Shown here piece after piece: positions 15,468 through 23,192 of a stretch of DNA of 64,000 nucleotides. The position numbers and the translations under genes are program-made. Each line of letters starts with the position of its first letter. The first letter of the stretch is position 1. The stretch covers positions 1-64,000 of the forward strand of contig DAOTWY010000059.1 of the NCBI GenBank assembly GCA_034435635.1. The letters run 5' to 3'. The DNA is from DAOTWY01 sp003696565 (GTDB taxonomy: Bacteria > Chloroflexota > Anaerolineae > Aggregatilineales > Phototrophicaceae). Under the pieces are notes generated by a model, which was not told the origin of the DNA, made no database searches, and saw only the letters and a program-made list of their open reading frames with translations.

Positions 15468-16466
15468 TTATCTTCTTAGACGTAATGCCAGTTTATAGGC
15501 ATTGTAAATCAGTGGATTATAGACTTTATCCCACGCGCCGAGCGAACGGACAACCTCGCCCCCCCAGCCGCGCTTAAAGCCATATACACCCCACAAGCCA
15601 TCTGAACGGTTTTCAAATTCTGCTTCTAGTGTGGCTTCATCTTCATCAGGGATTCCCCACATATCATAATAGATGCAACCACGTTCCCGTGCCCATTTGA
15701 TTGCCTCCCATTGAACGCCATAGGTTGCCATCAGATTGCGCTTGATATTGGATGATGCCCCATAGAGGTAGATGGCATATCGCCCTAGTGCAAAAACCAT
15801 GATCCCTGCAAGATCATCACCGTCATGTTCTGCCATAAACAGCGCAACTTGATCTGGAAAAAGCTCAAACGCCCGATGATAGTAGTCTGCTGCATGAACA
15901 CCGAATTCATTCCGTGTGCCGGTGGTTTGCATCATTCGGGTAAATTTAGCGATATCTGCTTGTGTGCCTGGATAAAAGCGCACGCCTTTTTTGTACCCAA
16001 GGCGAATTTTCCGCCGTGTTCCTTGGTTCATACGGCTTAAAATTGTGTCCTCATCGCCGCGAATATCAATTAATATTGTACGCGGGGGTTGAATGGTTTG
16101 TGGGCTAGGGATAAACCCTAATGCTTTAAAATCTGGCGGCTGATCTTCTGGTAAATAAATTCCAGGTTCCCATTTGAGAAAGCGTGCCTGATGTTCTTTG
16201 GCTGTTTCATCAATTTTTTCCCACAGAGGTTTTTCTATTTGTGCTGTGGTATGGTAAGGTCCCATGGGTATATATGCCATCGTTCCCAAACCAAAAGGGA
16301 GAGGGCGGAATAAGATTTGCGCACCAGCGATAATTTCTGTTTGTCTTTGTAAAGTGACTTGTGTAGTTGACCAGCCAAATTCAGATTTAAGCTTTCCCCA
16401 AGCACTCAACTGAAGGATATGCGCACGGGGATGTGTATGGACAAATGAATCCCAATTTGTTGACAT
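15468..16466 (-). CDS. FemAB family aminoacyltransferase / GNAT-fold protein (copy 2)
   Basis: 332 residues from the ATG at 16466, preceded by AGAAGG at 9 nt; a TTG ten codons upstream has no Shine-Dalgarno and is rejected as start. Same architecture as its neighbour: HILQLSAWGKLK, IPMGPYH, NQGTRRKIRLGYKKG, YLYGASS, GVQWEAIKWARERG, YYDMWGIP and GVYGFKRGWGG. Two neighbouring FemAB genes in one transcription unit suggest sequential addition of two bridge residues, as with FemA/FemB. Inference only; one copy could act on another substrate. Confidence 0.85.
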   Translation of the reverse strand: MSTNWDSFVHTHPRAHILQLSAWGKLKSEFGWSTTQVTLQRQTEIIAGAQILFRPLPFGLGTMAYIPMGPYHTTAQIEKPLWEKIDETAKEHQARFLKWEPGIYLPEDQPPDFKALGFIPSPQTIQPPRTILIDIRGDEDTILSRMNQGTRRKIRLGYKKGVRFYPGTQADIAKFTRMMQTTGTRNEFGVHAADYYHRAFELFPDQVALFMAEHDGDDLAGIMVFALGRYAIYLYGASSNIKRNLMATYGVQWEAIKWARERGCIYYDMWGIPDEDEATLEAEFENRSDGLWGVYGFKRGWGGEVVRSLGAWDKVYNPLIYNAYKLALRLRR

Positions 16467-16610
16467 CACGTTTGCCTTCTGTTTACGTGCTATCAAGGAT
16501 AATCTATCATGTCAAACACTAAAATAGCGGATTGATTGGGTAATAATGCTTTTTTATCTAGCCAGGATGTGCTAAAATCTGCCCGTCCGCTGTGAAATCT
16601 GCCCAATTCA

Positions 16611-16639
16611 TTGCAGGTCTTAAGTGGTAATGCTATACT
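16611..16639 (+). promoter_or_regulatory. Promoter of the nuo operon
   Basis: TTGCAG (16611-16616), 17-nt spacer, extended -10 TGC-TATACT (TATACT at 16634-16639). Predicted start near 16646 gives a leader of about 85 nt before nuoA. Confidence 0.6.
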
Positions 16640-16678
16640 AACCAGGCTTGTGATAAAGGGCGCAATTAAAATTACTTT

Positions 16679-16713
16679 GCCGGGTCACCGCCCGGTTTTA
16701 AGTATGTTTTTTT
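16679..16713 (+). promoter_or_regulatory. Terminator-like hairpin in the nuoA leader
   Basis: Seven-pair stem (16679-16685 with 16690-16696, two G-U pairs) and a CACC loop, followed by TTTTAAG and then a seven-T run ending immediately before the AAGGAG ribosome binding site. It lies between the promoter and nuoA, so it could attenuate the operon or insulate it from upstream transcription. Confidence 0.45.
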
Positions 16714-16730
16714 AAGGAGTAGTGGTCTCC

Positions 16731-17093
16731 ATGAATGTATTAAGTGAATGGGCTTTCATTGGTGTATTTTTTGTTCTGGCTCCTATTTTGCCAGCCGTTC
16801 CGATCTTGCTCGGTGGTGTGCTTAGTCCTAAAAAACCGAATGCAATCAAGCAGGCAACATATGAGTGTGGTGTGGAAACGGTTGGAGACACCTGGGTTCA
16901 GTTCAAAGTCCAGTATTACATCTATGGTCTGGTTTTCCTGATTTTTGATGTGGAAATGGTCTTTTTGTTTCCCTGGGCAGTAGCATATGGGCAGTTAGAC
17001 TTTTTTGCGTTTGCAGCAGGGGTTTTATTTATCTTCTTGCTTTCAGACGCACTGGTTTATGCCTGGAAGAAAAATGCGCTGGAATGGGCATAG
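16731..17093 (+). CDS. nuoA: NADH-quinone oxidoreductase subunit A
   Basis: 120 residues, three membrane helices. Typical NuoA signature: Y-E-C-G-V-E near residue 45 and F-x-V-Q-Y-Y-I-Y-G-L-V-F-L-I-F-D-V-E before helix 2. ATG 16731 is chosen because AAGGAG lies 11 nt upstream; a GTG at 16722 is too close. NuoA contacts NuoH and the quinone cavity at the junction of the two arms of complex I. First gene of an operon that continues directly with nuoH; nuoB, C and D, which usually follow nuoA, are absent here. Confidence 0.95.
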   Translation: MNVLSEWAFIGVFFVLAPILPAVPILLGGVLSPKKPNAIKQATYECGVETVGDTWVQFKVQYYIYGLVFLIFDVEMVFLFPWAVAYGQLDFFAFAAGVLFIFLLSDALVYAWKKNALEWA

Positions 17094-17108
17094 TAAAAGG
17101 TGTGATTT

Positions 17109-18323
17109 ATGGAATGTAGAGATATTATTAACACATTCGCACCCTGTCTTTCAGATACATTAGGGGTATCTACAGACCTGGCGAATTTTTTAAGCATTAC
17201 CTTGGGTGTTTTAATTGTGGCGACCTTTCCTCTATTAGTCACAATTTTGTTGATCTGGGTAGAGCGTAAATTCGCAGCGCGGGTGCAAGACCGTATTGGT
17301 CCTAATCGCGTAGGTCCCTTTGGCTTGTTCCAACCGTTTGCGGATGTGATTAAGCTACTTGGCAAGGAAGACATTACCCCCGCAGGTGCAGATAAATGGA
17401 TTTACAATGCCTCACCAGTTGTGATGGTGATGGCAGTTTTGTTGATTTGGGCAGTCATTCCATTGACACCGGTGCATGTTGGGGTAGACCTGGAAATTGG
17501 GGCATTGTATTTTGTCGCAGTTGCTTCAATTGGGACTTTATCGGTGATTATGGCAGGTTGGGCAAGCAACAATAAATATGCCTTGTTGGGGTCTTTCCGA
17601 GTCGTGGCACAGTTGATTAGCTATGAAGTGCCACTCGCTCTGGCATTGTTAGTACCAGTGATGCTAGCTGGTTCTATGAGCATGGTAGGAATTGTTGAAG
17701 CCCAAACAGGGATGTGGTTTGTGTTTATGGTGCCGGTTTCGGCATTTTTGTTCTTTATCTCCTCACAAGCAGAAACCGGACGCGCTCCCTTTGACCTGCT
17801 AGAAGCCGAATCTGAACTCGTTGCCGGGTTTAACATCGAATACTCTGGGATGAAATTTGCGATGTTCTTCGCTGGTGAGTTCATGCATGTGTTTACCAAC
17901 GGGGTTTTGATGGCAGTGCTGTTTACCGGTGGCTATGTTGGTCCATTTGTGGATCAAATTCCGCTGTTGGGGTTGGTATACTTGTTAGCCAAAGCATCAA
18001 TTTGGTATCTACTATCGTTATTGATGCGTAATGCGTTACCGCGTGTTCGCATTGACCAGTTGATGCTGTTTAATTGGCTGTTTTTGGTGCCTGTGTCAAT
18101 TATTAACCTGATTCTTGTGGCGTTTTTGATGTTCGTTATCCGTGAGCTGGGGTTACAACCAGATGATCCACGTGATTTTGTGCAGAACATCCCACAAACA
18201 GTTGTGCTGCTATTAGGAAATGTGGCGTTGCTGATCGGTACATTGACGGTAATTCGTAATCGCTTCCGTGCAGAACGGTTGGCTGAACAGTCCACCATGT
18301 TACCTGCACAGGCTGGCGACTAA
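17109..18323 (+). CDS. nuoH: NADH-quinone oxidoreductase subunit H
   Basis: 404 residues, eight or nine membrane helices, longer than the usual 320-350. Conserved features: W-V-E-R-K-x-x-A-R-x-Q-D-R-I-G-P-N-R-V-G, the quinone-site loop AETGRAPFDLLEAESELV with its acidic cluster, and a Phe/Tyr-rich ending. NuoH forms the quinone-binding chamber and the first proton-channel-like half site. Its operon position between nuoA and nuoJ, with the nuoI slot empty, shows that the soluble arm genes have been relocated. Confidence 0.95.
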   Translation: MECRDIINTFAPCLSDTLGVSTDLANFLSITLGVLIVATFPLLVTILLIWVERKFAARVQDRIGPNRVGPFGLFQPFADVIKLLGKEDITPAGADKWIYNASPVVMVMAVLLIWAVIPLTPVHVGVDLEIGALYFVAVASIGTLSVIMAGWASNNKYALLGSFRVVAQLISYEVPLALALLVPVMLAGSMSMVGIVEAQTGMWFVFMVPVSAFLFFISSQAETGRAPFDLLEAESELVAGFNIEYSGMKFAMFFAGEFMHVFTNGVLMAVLFTGGYVGPFVDQIPLLGLVYLLAKASIWYLLSLLMRNALPRVRIDQLMLFNWLFLVPVSIINLILVAFLMFVIRELGLQPDDPRDFVQNIPQTVVLLLGNVALLIGTLTVIRNRFRAERLAEQSTMLPAQAGD

Positions 18324-18341
18324 GAGAGCGAGGGAACAACG

Positions 18342-18863
18342 ATGACATTTGGTGATTTTACGCCAGAAGCGTTTGCTTTCGGGTTCTTCACAATTTTGAC
18401 ACTAGGCGGTGCGTTTGGTGTGGTTGGCAGTAGAAACTTGGTGCGTAGTGCCGTTTGGCTGATGGTTAGCCTATTCGGGATTGCGGGCTTTTTTGTTCTG
18501 CTGAGTGCGCCTTTTTTGGCTGCCGTTCAGGTCTTAGTGTATATCGGCGCGATTGGTATTCTCATCACTTTTGCTATCATGCTGACACGCAGTATGACCA
18601 ACCTAAAAGAACGCTTTAATAAGCAGTGGTGGTTAGCTGCTTTGGCTGCGTTGACTGCGTTTCTTTTGTTGATGGTTACGGTGATTGTCCCAACTTGGGG
18701 AGAAATGGGTGCGGAAGAAATTCCCCCCACAGTCGCCTCAACGGCACAATTAGGTGAGGCATTCTTTAGTGGGTGGGGCTATGTTTTGCCGCTTGAAGTT
18801 GCATCGTTGTTGTTGACAGCTGCGATGATTGGCGCAATTGTTATCGCCCGTGAAGACGATTAA
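18342..18863 (+). CDS. nuoJ: NADH-quinone oxidoreductase subunit J
   Basis: 173 residues, five membrane helices. Typical NuoJ sequence: R-N-L-V-R-S-A-x-W-L near helix 2 and Q-V-L-V-Y-I-G-A-I-G-I-L in helix 3, which carries the conserved Tyr and the pi-bulge of the subunit. Forms part of the E-channel with NuoK and NuoA. GCGAGGG precedes the ATG. Confidence 0.93.
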   Translation: MTFGDFTPEAFAFGFFTILTLGGAFGVVGSRNLVRSAVWLMVSLFGIAGFFVLLSAPFLAAVQVLVYIGAIGILITFAIMLTRSMTNLKERFNKQWWLAALAALTAFLLLMVTVIVPTWGEMGAEEIPPTVASTAQLGEAFFSGWGYVLPLEVASLLLTAAMIGAIVIAREDD

Positions 18864-18881
18864 GGACGGAAGGAACAAGTT

Positions 18882-19193
18882 ATGGTCCCTCTTTGGATGT
18901 TTTTAACGGTAGCGGCTGCCTTATTTGTGATTGGGGCATATGGTGTGTTGGCGCGCCGTAACGCGGTTGCTGTTTTGATGAGCGTTGAATTGATGCTCAA
19001 TGCAGTGAATATTAATCTGGTTGCGTTCTGGCGATTTAGCGATCCTGTTGCTAGTGTAAGCGGTCAGGCATTTGCTGCATTTATTTTTGTTGTTGCCGCT
19101 GCAGAAGCGGCGGTTGGGTTGGCAATCATCATTTCAGTTTACCGTAGTCGGTATTCGGTGGTGGTTGATGATGTGGACATGCTCAAATGGTAA
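18882..19193 (+). CDS. nuoK: NADH-quinone oxidoreductase subunit K
   Basis: 103 residues, three membrane helices. Keeps the two membrane glutamates characteristic of NuoK: one in the MSVELMLNAVNIN segment (helix 2) and one in the VAAAEAAVGLAI segment (helix 3). These glutamates link the quinone cavity to the antiporter-like subunits. GGAAGGA lies upstream of the ATG. Confidence 0.95.
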   Translation: MVPLWMFLTVAAALFVIGAYGVLARRNAVAVLMSVELMLNAVNINLVAFWRFSDPVASVSGQAFAAFIFVVAAAEAAVGLAIIISVYRSRYSVVVDDVDMLKW

Positions 19194-19204
19194 GGGTTTA
19201 ACGC

Positions 19205-21532
19205 ATGGACGTAAATTTTAGCGATATTAATTATCTACCCTGGTTGATTCCGGTTGGTCCGCTGCTCGCGTTTGTCATCATCTCATTGCTGACAAATCGC
19301 AGTAAGTGGGTGCCAGCAACAGATCATCATGAGTATGGTGGTCATCATCCTGATTATGACGGTATGGAAGTGCCAGTTGTGACAACACAAAGCCGTATTG
19401 CAAGCATTGTTGTTGGCATGTCTGGCGTGGTGGCTGCCTGGCTGATGAGTATGACAGTCTTTTTTGAAGGCATCAGTACAGATAAGCTTGGAGACAAAAC
19501 GGTTTTTGCAAGTGGCATGAATTGGCTGGATACAGGCTTAAATGCGCTTCGCATGGGGGTTTTGGTTGATCCATTAACGACTGTGATGCTATTCATGGTG
19601 CCGATTGCAGTGGTTTGCATTTTTATCTATTCAATCGGCTATATGGCACATGACCCGCGTCAAGCACGATTCTTTAGTCTAATTTCACTATTTGCTGGGG
19701 CGATGCTAACGCTGGTCGTGGCGGATAATCTGTTGTTGCTTTTTATCGGTTGGGAAGTCATGGGCTTGTGTTCTTACATGCTGATTGGCTTCTGGTTTGA
19801 GAAAAAGAGCGCGTACAGTGCTGCCATTAAAGCGTTTACGGTAACTCGTGTCGCAGATGTGATCATGTTGCTGGGTATCGTATATCTTTATGCGATGACA
19901 GGAACGCTCAATTTCCGCGAAATTTTAAATAACCCAGAAACGCTGGATATGCTCTCAAATGCACCAGCGATTATTTTTGGTAGCTGGGGGTTGAGTGCAT
20001 CTGGGCTAATTGGCATTTTCCTTATCATCGGTACGGTGGGTAAGTCTGCGCAATTTCCTTTGCACGTTTGGTTGCCGGACGCGATGGAAGGTCCAACGCC
20101 GGTTAGTGCTATGATCCACGCGGCTGCGATGGTTTCTGCCGGTATTTATGCGATTATCCGTATGTATCCATTGTTTGCTGCTGGTGCAGACCCGCATCAT
20201 GGGGTATATAGTGAGCCGTTGATCTTCATGGCTGTTATTGGCTCCTTCACAGCGTTATTTGCTGCCACAATGGGGGTTGTTCAGCGCGATGTCAAGGCGG
20301 TACTCGCTTATTCAACGATCTCTCAGCTGGGCTTTATGATGGCTGCATTGGGGATTGGTGCATATGTTGCCGCATTCTTCCATTTGATTACACATGCATT
20401 CTTTAAAGCATTGTTGTTTATGTCTTCTGGTGCGGTGATTCATGCGATGGAACATGGTGAGCATCATGTCCACGAACACCATCATGAGCATGACGAGCAC
20501 GATGAGCATCATCACCATGACGAGACTGAGCCGCATCATTTTGATCCACAAGATATGATGAACATGGGCGGGCTGCGATATAAAATCCCGGTTACGTTCT
20601 ATGCTTTTGTTGCAGGTGGTATTTCATTAGCAGGTATTCCACTGATTACAGCTGGTTTTTGGTCAAAAGATGAAATTTTGGCAGATGCCTGGTTGGGGTT
20701 GACTCATGGATATGGTCCTCCGGCATTGGTGTTTATCATGTTGGCACTGGCGGCGTTCCTGACGGCATTTTACACATCCCGTCAAATTGGCTTAACATTT
20801 GCTGGGCAACCTCGCACTGAAGAAGCTGAACACGCTGGACTAGGTGGACCACGCAGCATTATCAGCCGTACAATGCAACTCCCTTTGATTATTTTGATCC
20901 CGTTTGCATTATTTGCGGGGTTTGTGGGAGTGCCACCAGAGTTTCCGATCTTTGGCGCGATCTTCTCGCCAGACGGCAATCCATTCTTTGATTTTGTGAA
21001 ATATACTGTTTTGGAAGCGTTCCAACCGGAAAAACCGCCGTTTAGCTGGTGGCCAGTGCTTACATCGTTTGGTGTTGCATTAGGTGGTTGGTATCTAGGA
21101 TGGTTGCTGTATTGGCGTGAACCGGTTAAAGCCGGCGAGGAAGACCCAATTAAGCGCATTTTACCAGAATCAATTTACAACACGCTGATGAATCGATACT
21201 ACCTGGATGATCTTTATAAGATGGTTTTTGTTCAACCGTCACAATGGTTCTCACGGGTAGTTGTCAGCGAATTCATTGACCGTGGAATTATCGATGGGTT
21301 TATTCATTTGATCGCACGGTTAGCCAATTGGATTGGTGATTTGCTCAAGTTGCTTAACCTGTGGTTGATTGACGGGGTTGGCGATGGTATTCCACAGGGG
21401 ATTGTACGCTTTGGGGTGTGGTTGCGCCGTGTACAAACCGGCAGGGTGCAACAATATCTCATTCTAGCGATTATGGCGGCGTTGCTCATTGGGTTGATCT
21501 TTGTTGTTTCAACGACGGTAGCAGCTAACTAA
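19205..21532 (+). CDS. nuoL: NADH-quinone oxidoreductase subunit L with lengthened lateral helix and His-rich loop
   Basis: 775 residues against about 610 in E. coli. Antiporter-like core intact: Glu in FIGWEVMGLCSYM, Lys in VGKSAQFPLHVWLPDAMEGPTPVS. Two unusual insertions. First, residues 413-445 (20441-20539) hold 16 histidines in 33 positions with Glu/Asp, between membrane helices. Second, the lateral helix region repeats its IDG motif: IDG at 696-698 and again at 722-724, exactly 26 residues apart, before the RRVQTGRVQQY entry to the last helix. The second IDG has the usual spacing (about 19) to QTG, so about 26 residues have been added. This fits a longer membrane arm, and the operon does encode two NuoM proteins. 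Start: ATG 19205, 12 nt after nuoK. Confidence 0.95.
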   Translation: MDVNFSDINYLPWLIPVGPLLAFVIISLLTNRSKWVPATDHHEYGGHHPDYDGMEVPVVTTQSRIASIVVGMSGVVAAWLMSMTVFFEGISTDKLGDKTVFASGMNWLDTGLNALRMGVLVDPLTTVMLFMVPIAVVCIFIYSIGYMAHDPRQARFFSLISLFAGAMLTLVVADNLLLLFIGWEVMGLCSYMLIGFWFEKKSAYSAAIKAFTVTRVADVIMLLGIVYLYAMTGTLNFREILNNPETLDMLSNAPAIIFGSWGLSASGLIGIFLIIGTVGKSAQFPLHVWLPDAMEGPTPVSAMIHAAAMVSAGIYAIIRMYPLFAAGADPHHGVYSEPLIFMAVIGSFTALFAATMGVVQRDVKAVLAYSTISQLGFMMAALGIGAYVAAFFHLITHAFFKALLFMSSGAVIHAMEHGEHHVHEHHHEHDEHDEHHHHDETEPHHFDPQDMMNMGGLRYKIPVTFYAFVAGGISLAGIPLITAGFWSKDEILADAWLGLTHGYGPPALVFIMLALAAFLTAFYTSRQIGLTFAGQPRTEEAEHAGLGGPRSIISRTMQLPLIILIPFALFAGFVGVPPEFPIFGAIFSPDGNPFFDFVKYTVLEAFQPEKPPFSWWPVLTSFGVALGGWYLGWLLYWREPVKAGEEDPIKRILPESIYNTLMNRYYLDDLYKMVFVQPSQWFSRVVVSEFIDRGIIDGFIHLIARLANWIGDLLKLLNLWLIDGVGDGIPQGIVRFGVWLRRVQTGRVQQYLILAIMAALLIGLIFVVSTTVAAN
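20441..20539 (+). other. Histidine-rich insertion encoded in nuoL
   Basis: Codes for residues 413-445 of NuoL, 16 His among 33 residues interspersed with Asp and Glu, following FMSSGAVI. It lies in a loop between membrane helices. Possible metal or proton buffer site; no known NuoL function needs it. Confidence 0.85.
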
Positions 21533-21543
21533 GGCGGGGAGTG

Positions 21544-23178
21544 ATGGAAACGATTGAAATTTTTGGGATTGATGCCCTTTCGATGCTGATTATCGCCCCG
21601 GCGATCTCTGCATTGATTGTGGCGGCTTTACCAGCGAATAAAGTCTTGGTACGGTGGCTTTCGTTAGCATTTGCCGTGCTGATTGGTGCGCTGGCGGTAG
21701 TTGTCTTTTTCGCTTATGATCACAGCGGAGAGCAATACCAATTTGTAGTTAATGTGGATTGGTTCAGTTTGCTGGGGGCATCCTGGCATCTTGGAATTGA
21801 CGGCATTAGTGTGACGATGATCCTGTTAACCGGTATTCTCGTCCCGCTGGCAGTTCTGATTAGTTGGGAAGTGGATGATCGTGTCAATATGCATCTCGCC
21901 TTAATTCTGTTTTTTGAAACAGGGTTGATGGGCGTGTTTGCAGCAAAGGATTTGATGATCTTCTTCTTATTCTATGAACTGAGTTTGGTGCCGATATACT
22001 TCTTGATTGACCAATGGGGTGGGAAAAACCGCAAATATGCGTCCACAAAGTTCATGTTGTACTCGGTTGGTGGTACATTGGGGATGCTATTAGCCACCCA
22101 ACTGATTGGTTGGTCAATGGCGTTTACAGAATATGGCGCACGGTCATTTGATATTGAAGCCATTACTGCCTATTGGCCCCAAATGTTAGAAGGACAGTTG
22201 TTTTTGGGGGTAGATGTTTCTACCGTAAAGGCGTTGGCATTCATCGGATACTTTGTTGCATTTTGTATTAAAGTGCCGGTATGGCCCTTCCATACTTGGT
22301 TGCCAGATGCACATGGTGAAGCACCAACTGCCGGTTCAATGCTATTGGCTGGTGTGATGCTCAAACTTGGTGCATACGGTTTCATCCGTTTGGTGGTGCC
22401 ATTCTTCCCCAATATTTGGATTTCTGAAGTACAGTTCCTCAACTTGGGGGTAACTGTGGCTGGAGTGTTTGCCTTCTTAGCAATGCTTGGTATTGTTCTG
22501 GGTGCTTTTGCAGCATTTGGGCAAAACGATATTAAGCGACTTGTGGCATATAGCTCTGTCAACCATATGGGGTTTGTGGCAATGGGTACGGCTGTCATGG
22601 CGGTAATCTATGGCAAAGCATGGGAAGCTGCGACCCTTGCAACAGGTGCTGGTGCAACAAGTGCAGAGCTGCAAAGTGCTATTTTGGCAGCCAATGGTGC
22701 AGTGATTCAGATGTTTAATCATGGGCTAAGTTCAGCAGGGATGTTTTTGCTAGCCGGTGCAATTTATCATAAAACGCACACTCGCGACTTAAATGAATAT
22801 GGTGGTTTGTGGGTAAAAGCACCAATTTATGGTGGTGTGTTTATCTTTACCAGTATGGCGAGCTTGGGCTTACCCGGATTAAATGGCTTTGTGGGTGAGT
22901 TCTTGGTTGTGCGCGGTAGTTGGCCCGTATTCACCTGGCTAACGGTGATTTCCATGATCGGGTTATTGTTCACTGGGTCATATATTTTGAAGGGTATCCG
23001 AGCGACATTACACGGACCGTTTAACTTGAAATGGCGGGATTATAAGTTGGAGATTGAACTGCGTGAGTTTATCGCCATTGCGCCGTTAATGGTTTTAATG
23101 CTGATTACTGGGGTATATCCCAATTGGATTTTACCCATTATCAACGAGTCGGTTACCCGTATCATGAGCGGATTTTGA
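21544..23178 (+). CDS. nuoM: NADH-quinone oxidoreductase subunit M, first copy
   Basis: 544 residues, about 14 membrane helices. Canonical pump residues present: Glu in FFLFYELSLVPIYF (helix 5), Lys in AFCIKVPVWPFHTWLPDAHGEAPT (helix 7) and Lys in GVMLKLGAYGF (helix 8). ATG 21544 chosen over GTG 21541 because AAGG and GGGGA precede it. Followed after 14 nt by a second nuoM. Of the two, this one keeps the normal catalytic set and is the better candidate for the standard NuoM. Confidence 0.94.
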   Translation: METIEIFGIDALSMLIIAPAISALIVAALPANKVLVRWLSLAFAVLIGALAVVVFFAYDHSGEQYQFVVNVDWFSLLGASWHLGIDGISVTMILLTGILVPLAVLISWEVDDRVNMHLALILFFETGLMGVFAAKDLMIFFLFYELSLVPIYFLIDQWGGKNRKYASTKFMLYSVGGTLGMLLATQLIGWSMAFTEYGARSFDIEAITAYWPQMLEGQLFLGVDVSTVKALAFIGYFVAFCIKVPVWPFHTWLPDAHGEAPTAGSMLLAGVMLKLGAYGFIRLVVPFFPNIWISEVQFLNLGVTVAGVFAFLAMLGIVLGAFAAFGQNDIKRLVAYSSVNHMGFVAMGTAVMAVIYGKAWEAATLATGAGATSAELQSAILAANGAVIQMFNHGLSSAGMFLLAGAIYHKTHTRDLNEYGGLWVKAPIYGGVFIFTSMASLGLPGLNGFVGEFLVVRGSWPVFTWLTVISMIGLLFTGSYILKGIRATLHGPFNLKWRDYKLEIELREFIAIAPLMVLMLITGVYPNWILPIINESVTRIMSGF

Positions 23179-23192
23179 TAGGATAAGTTAAG

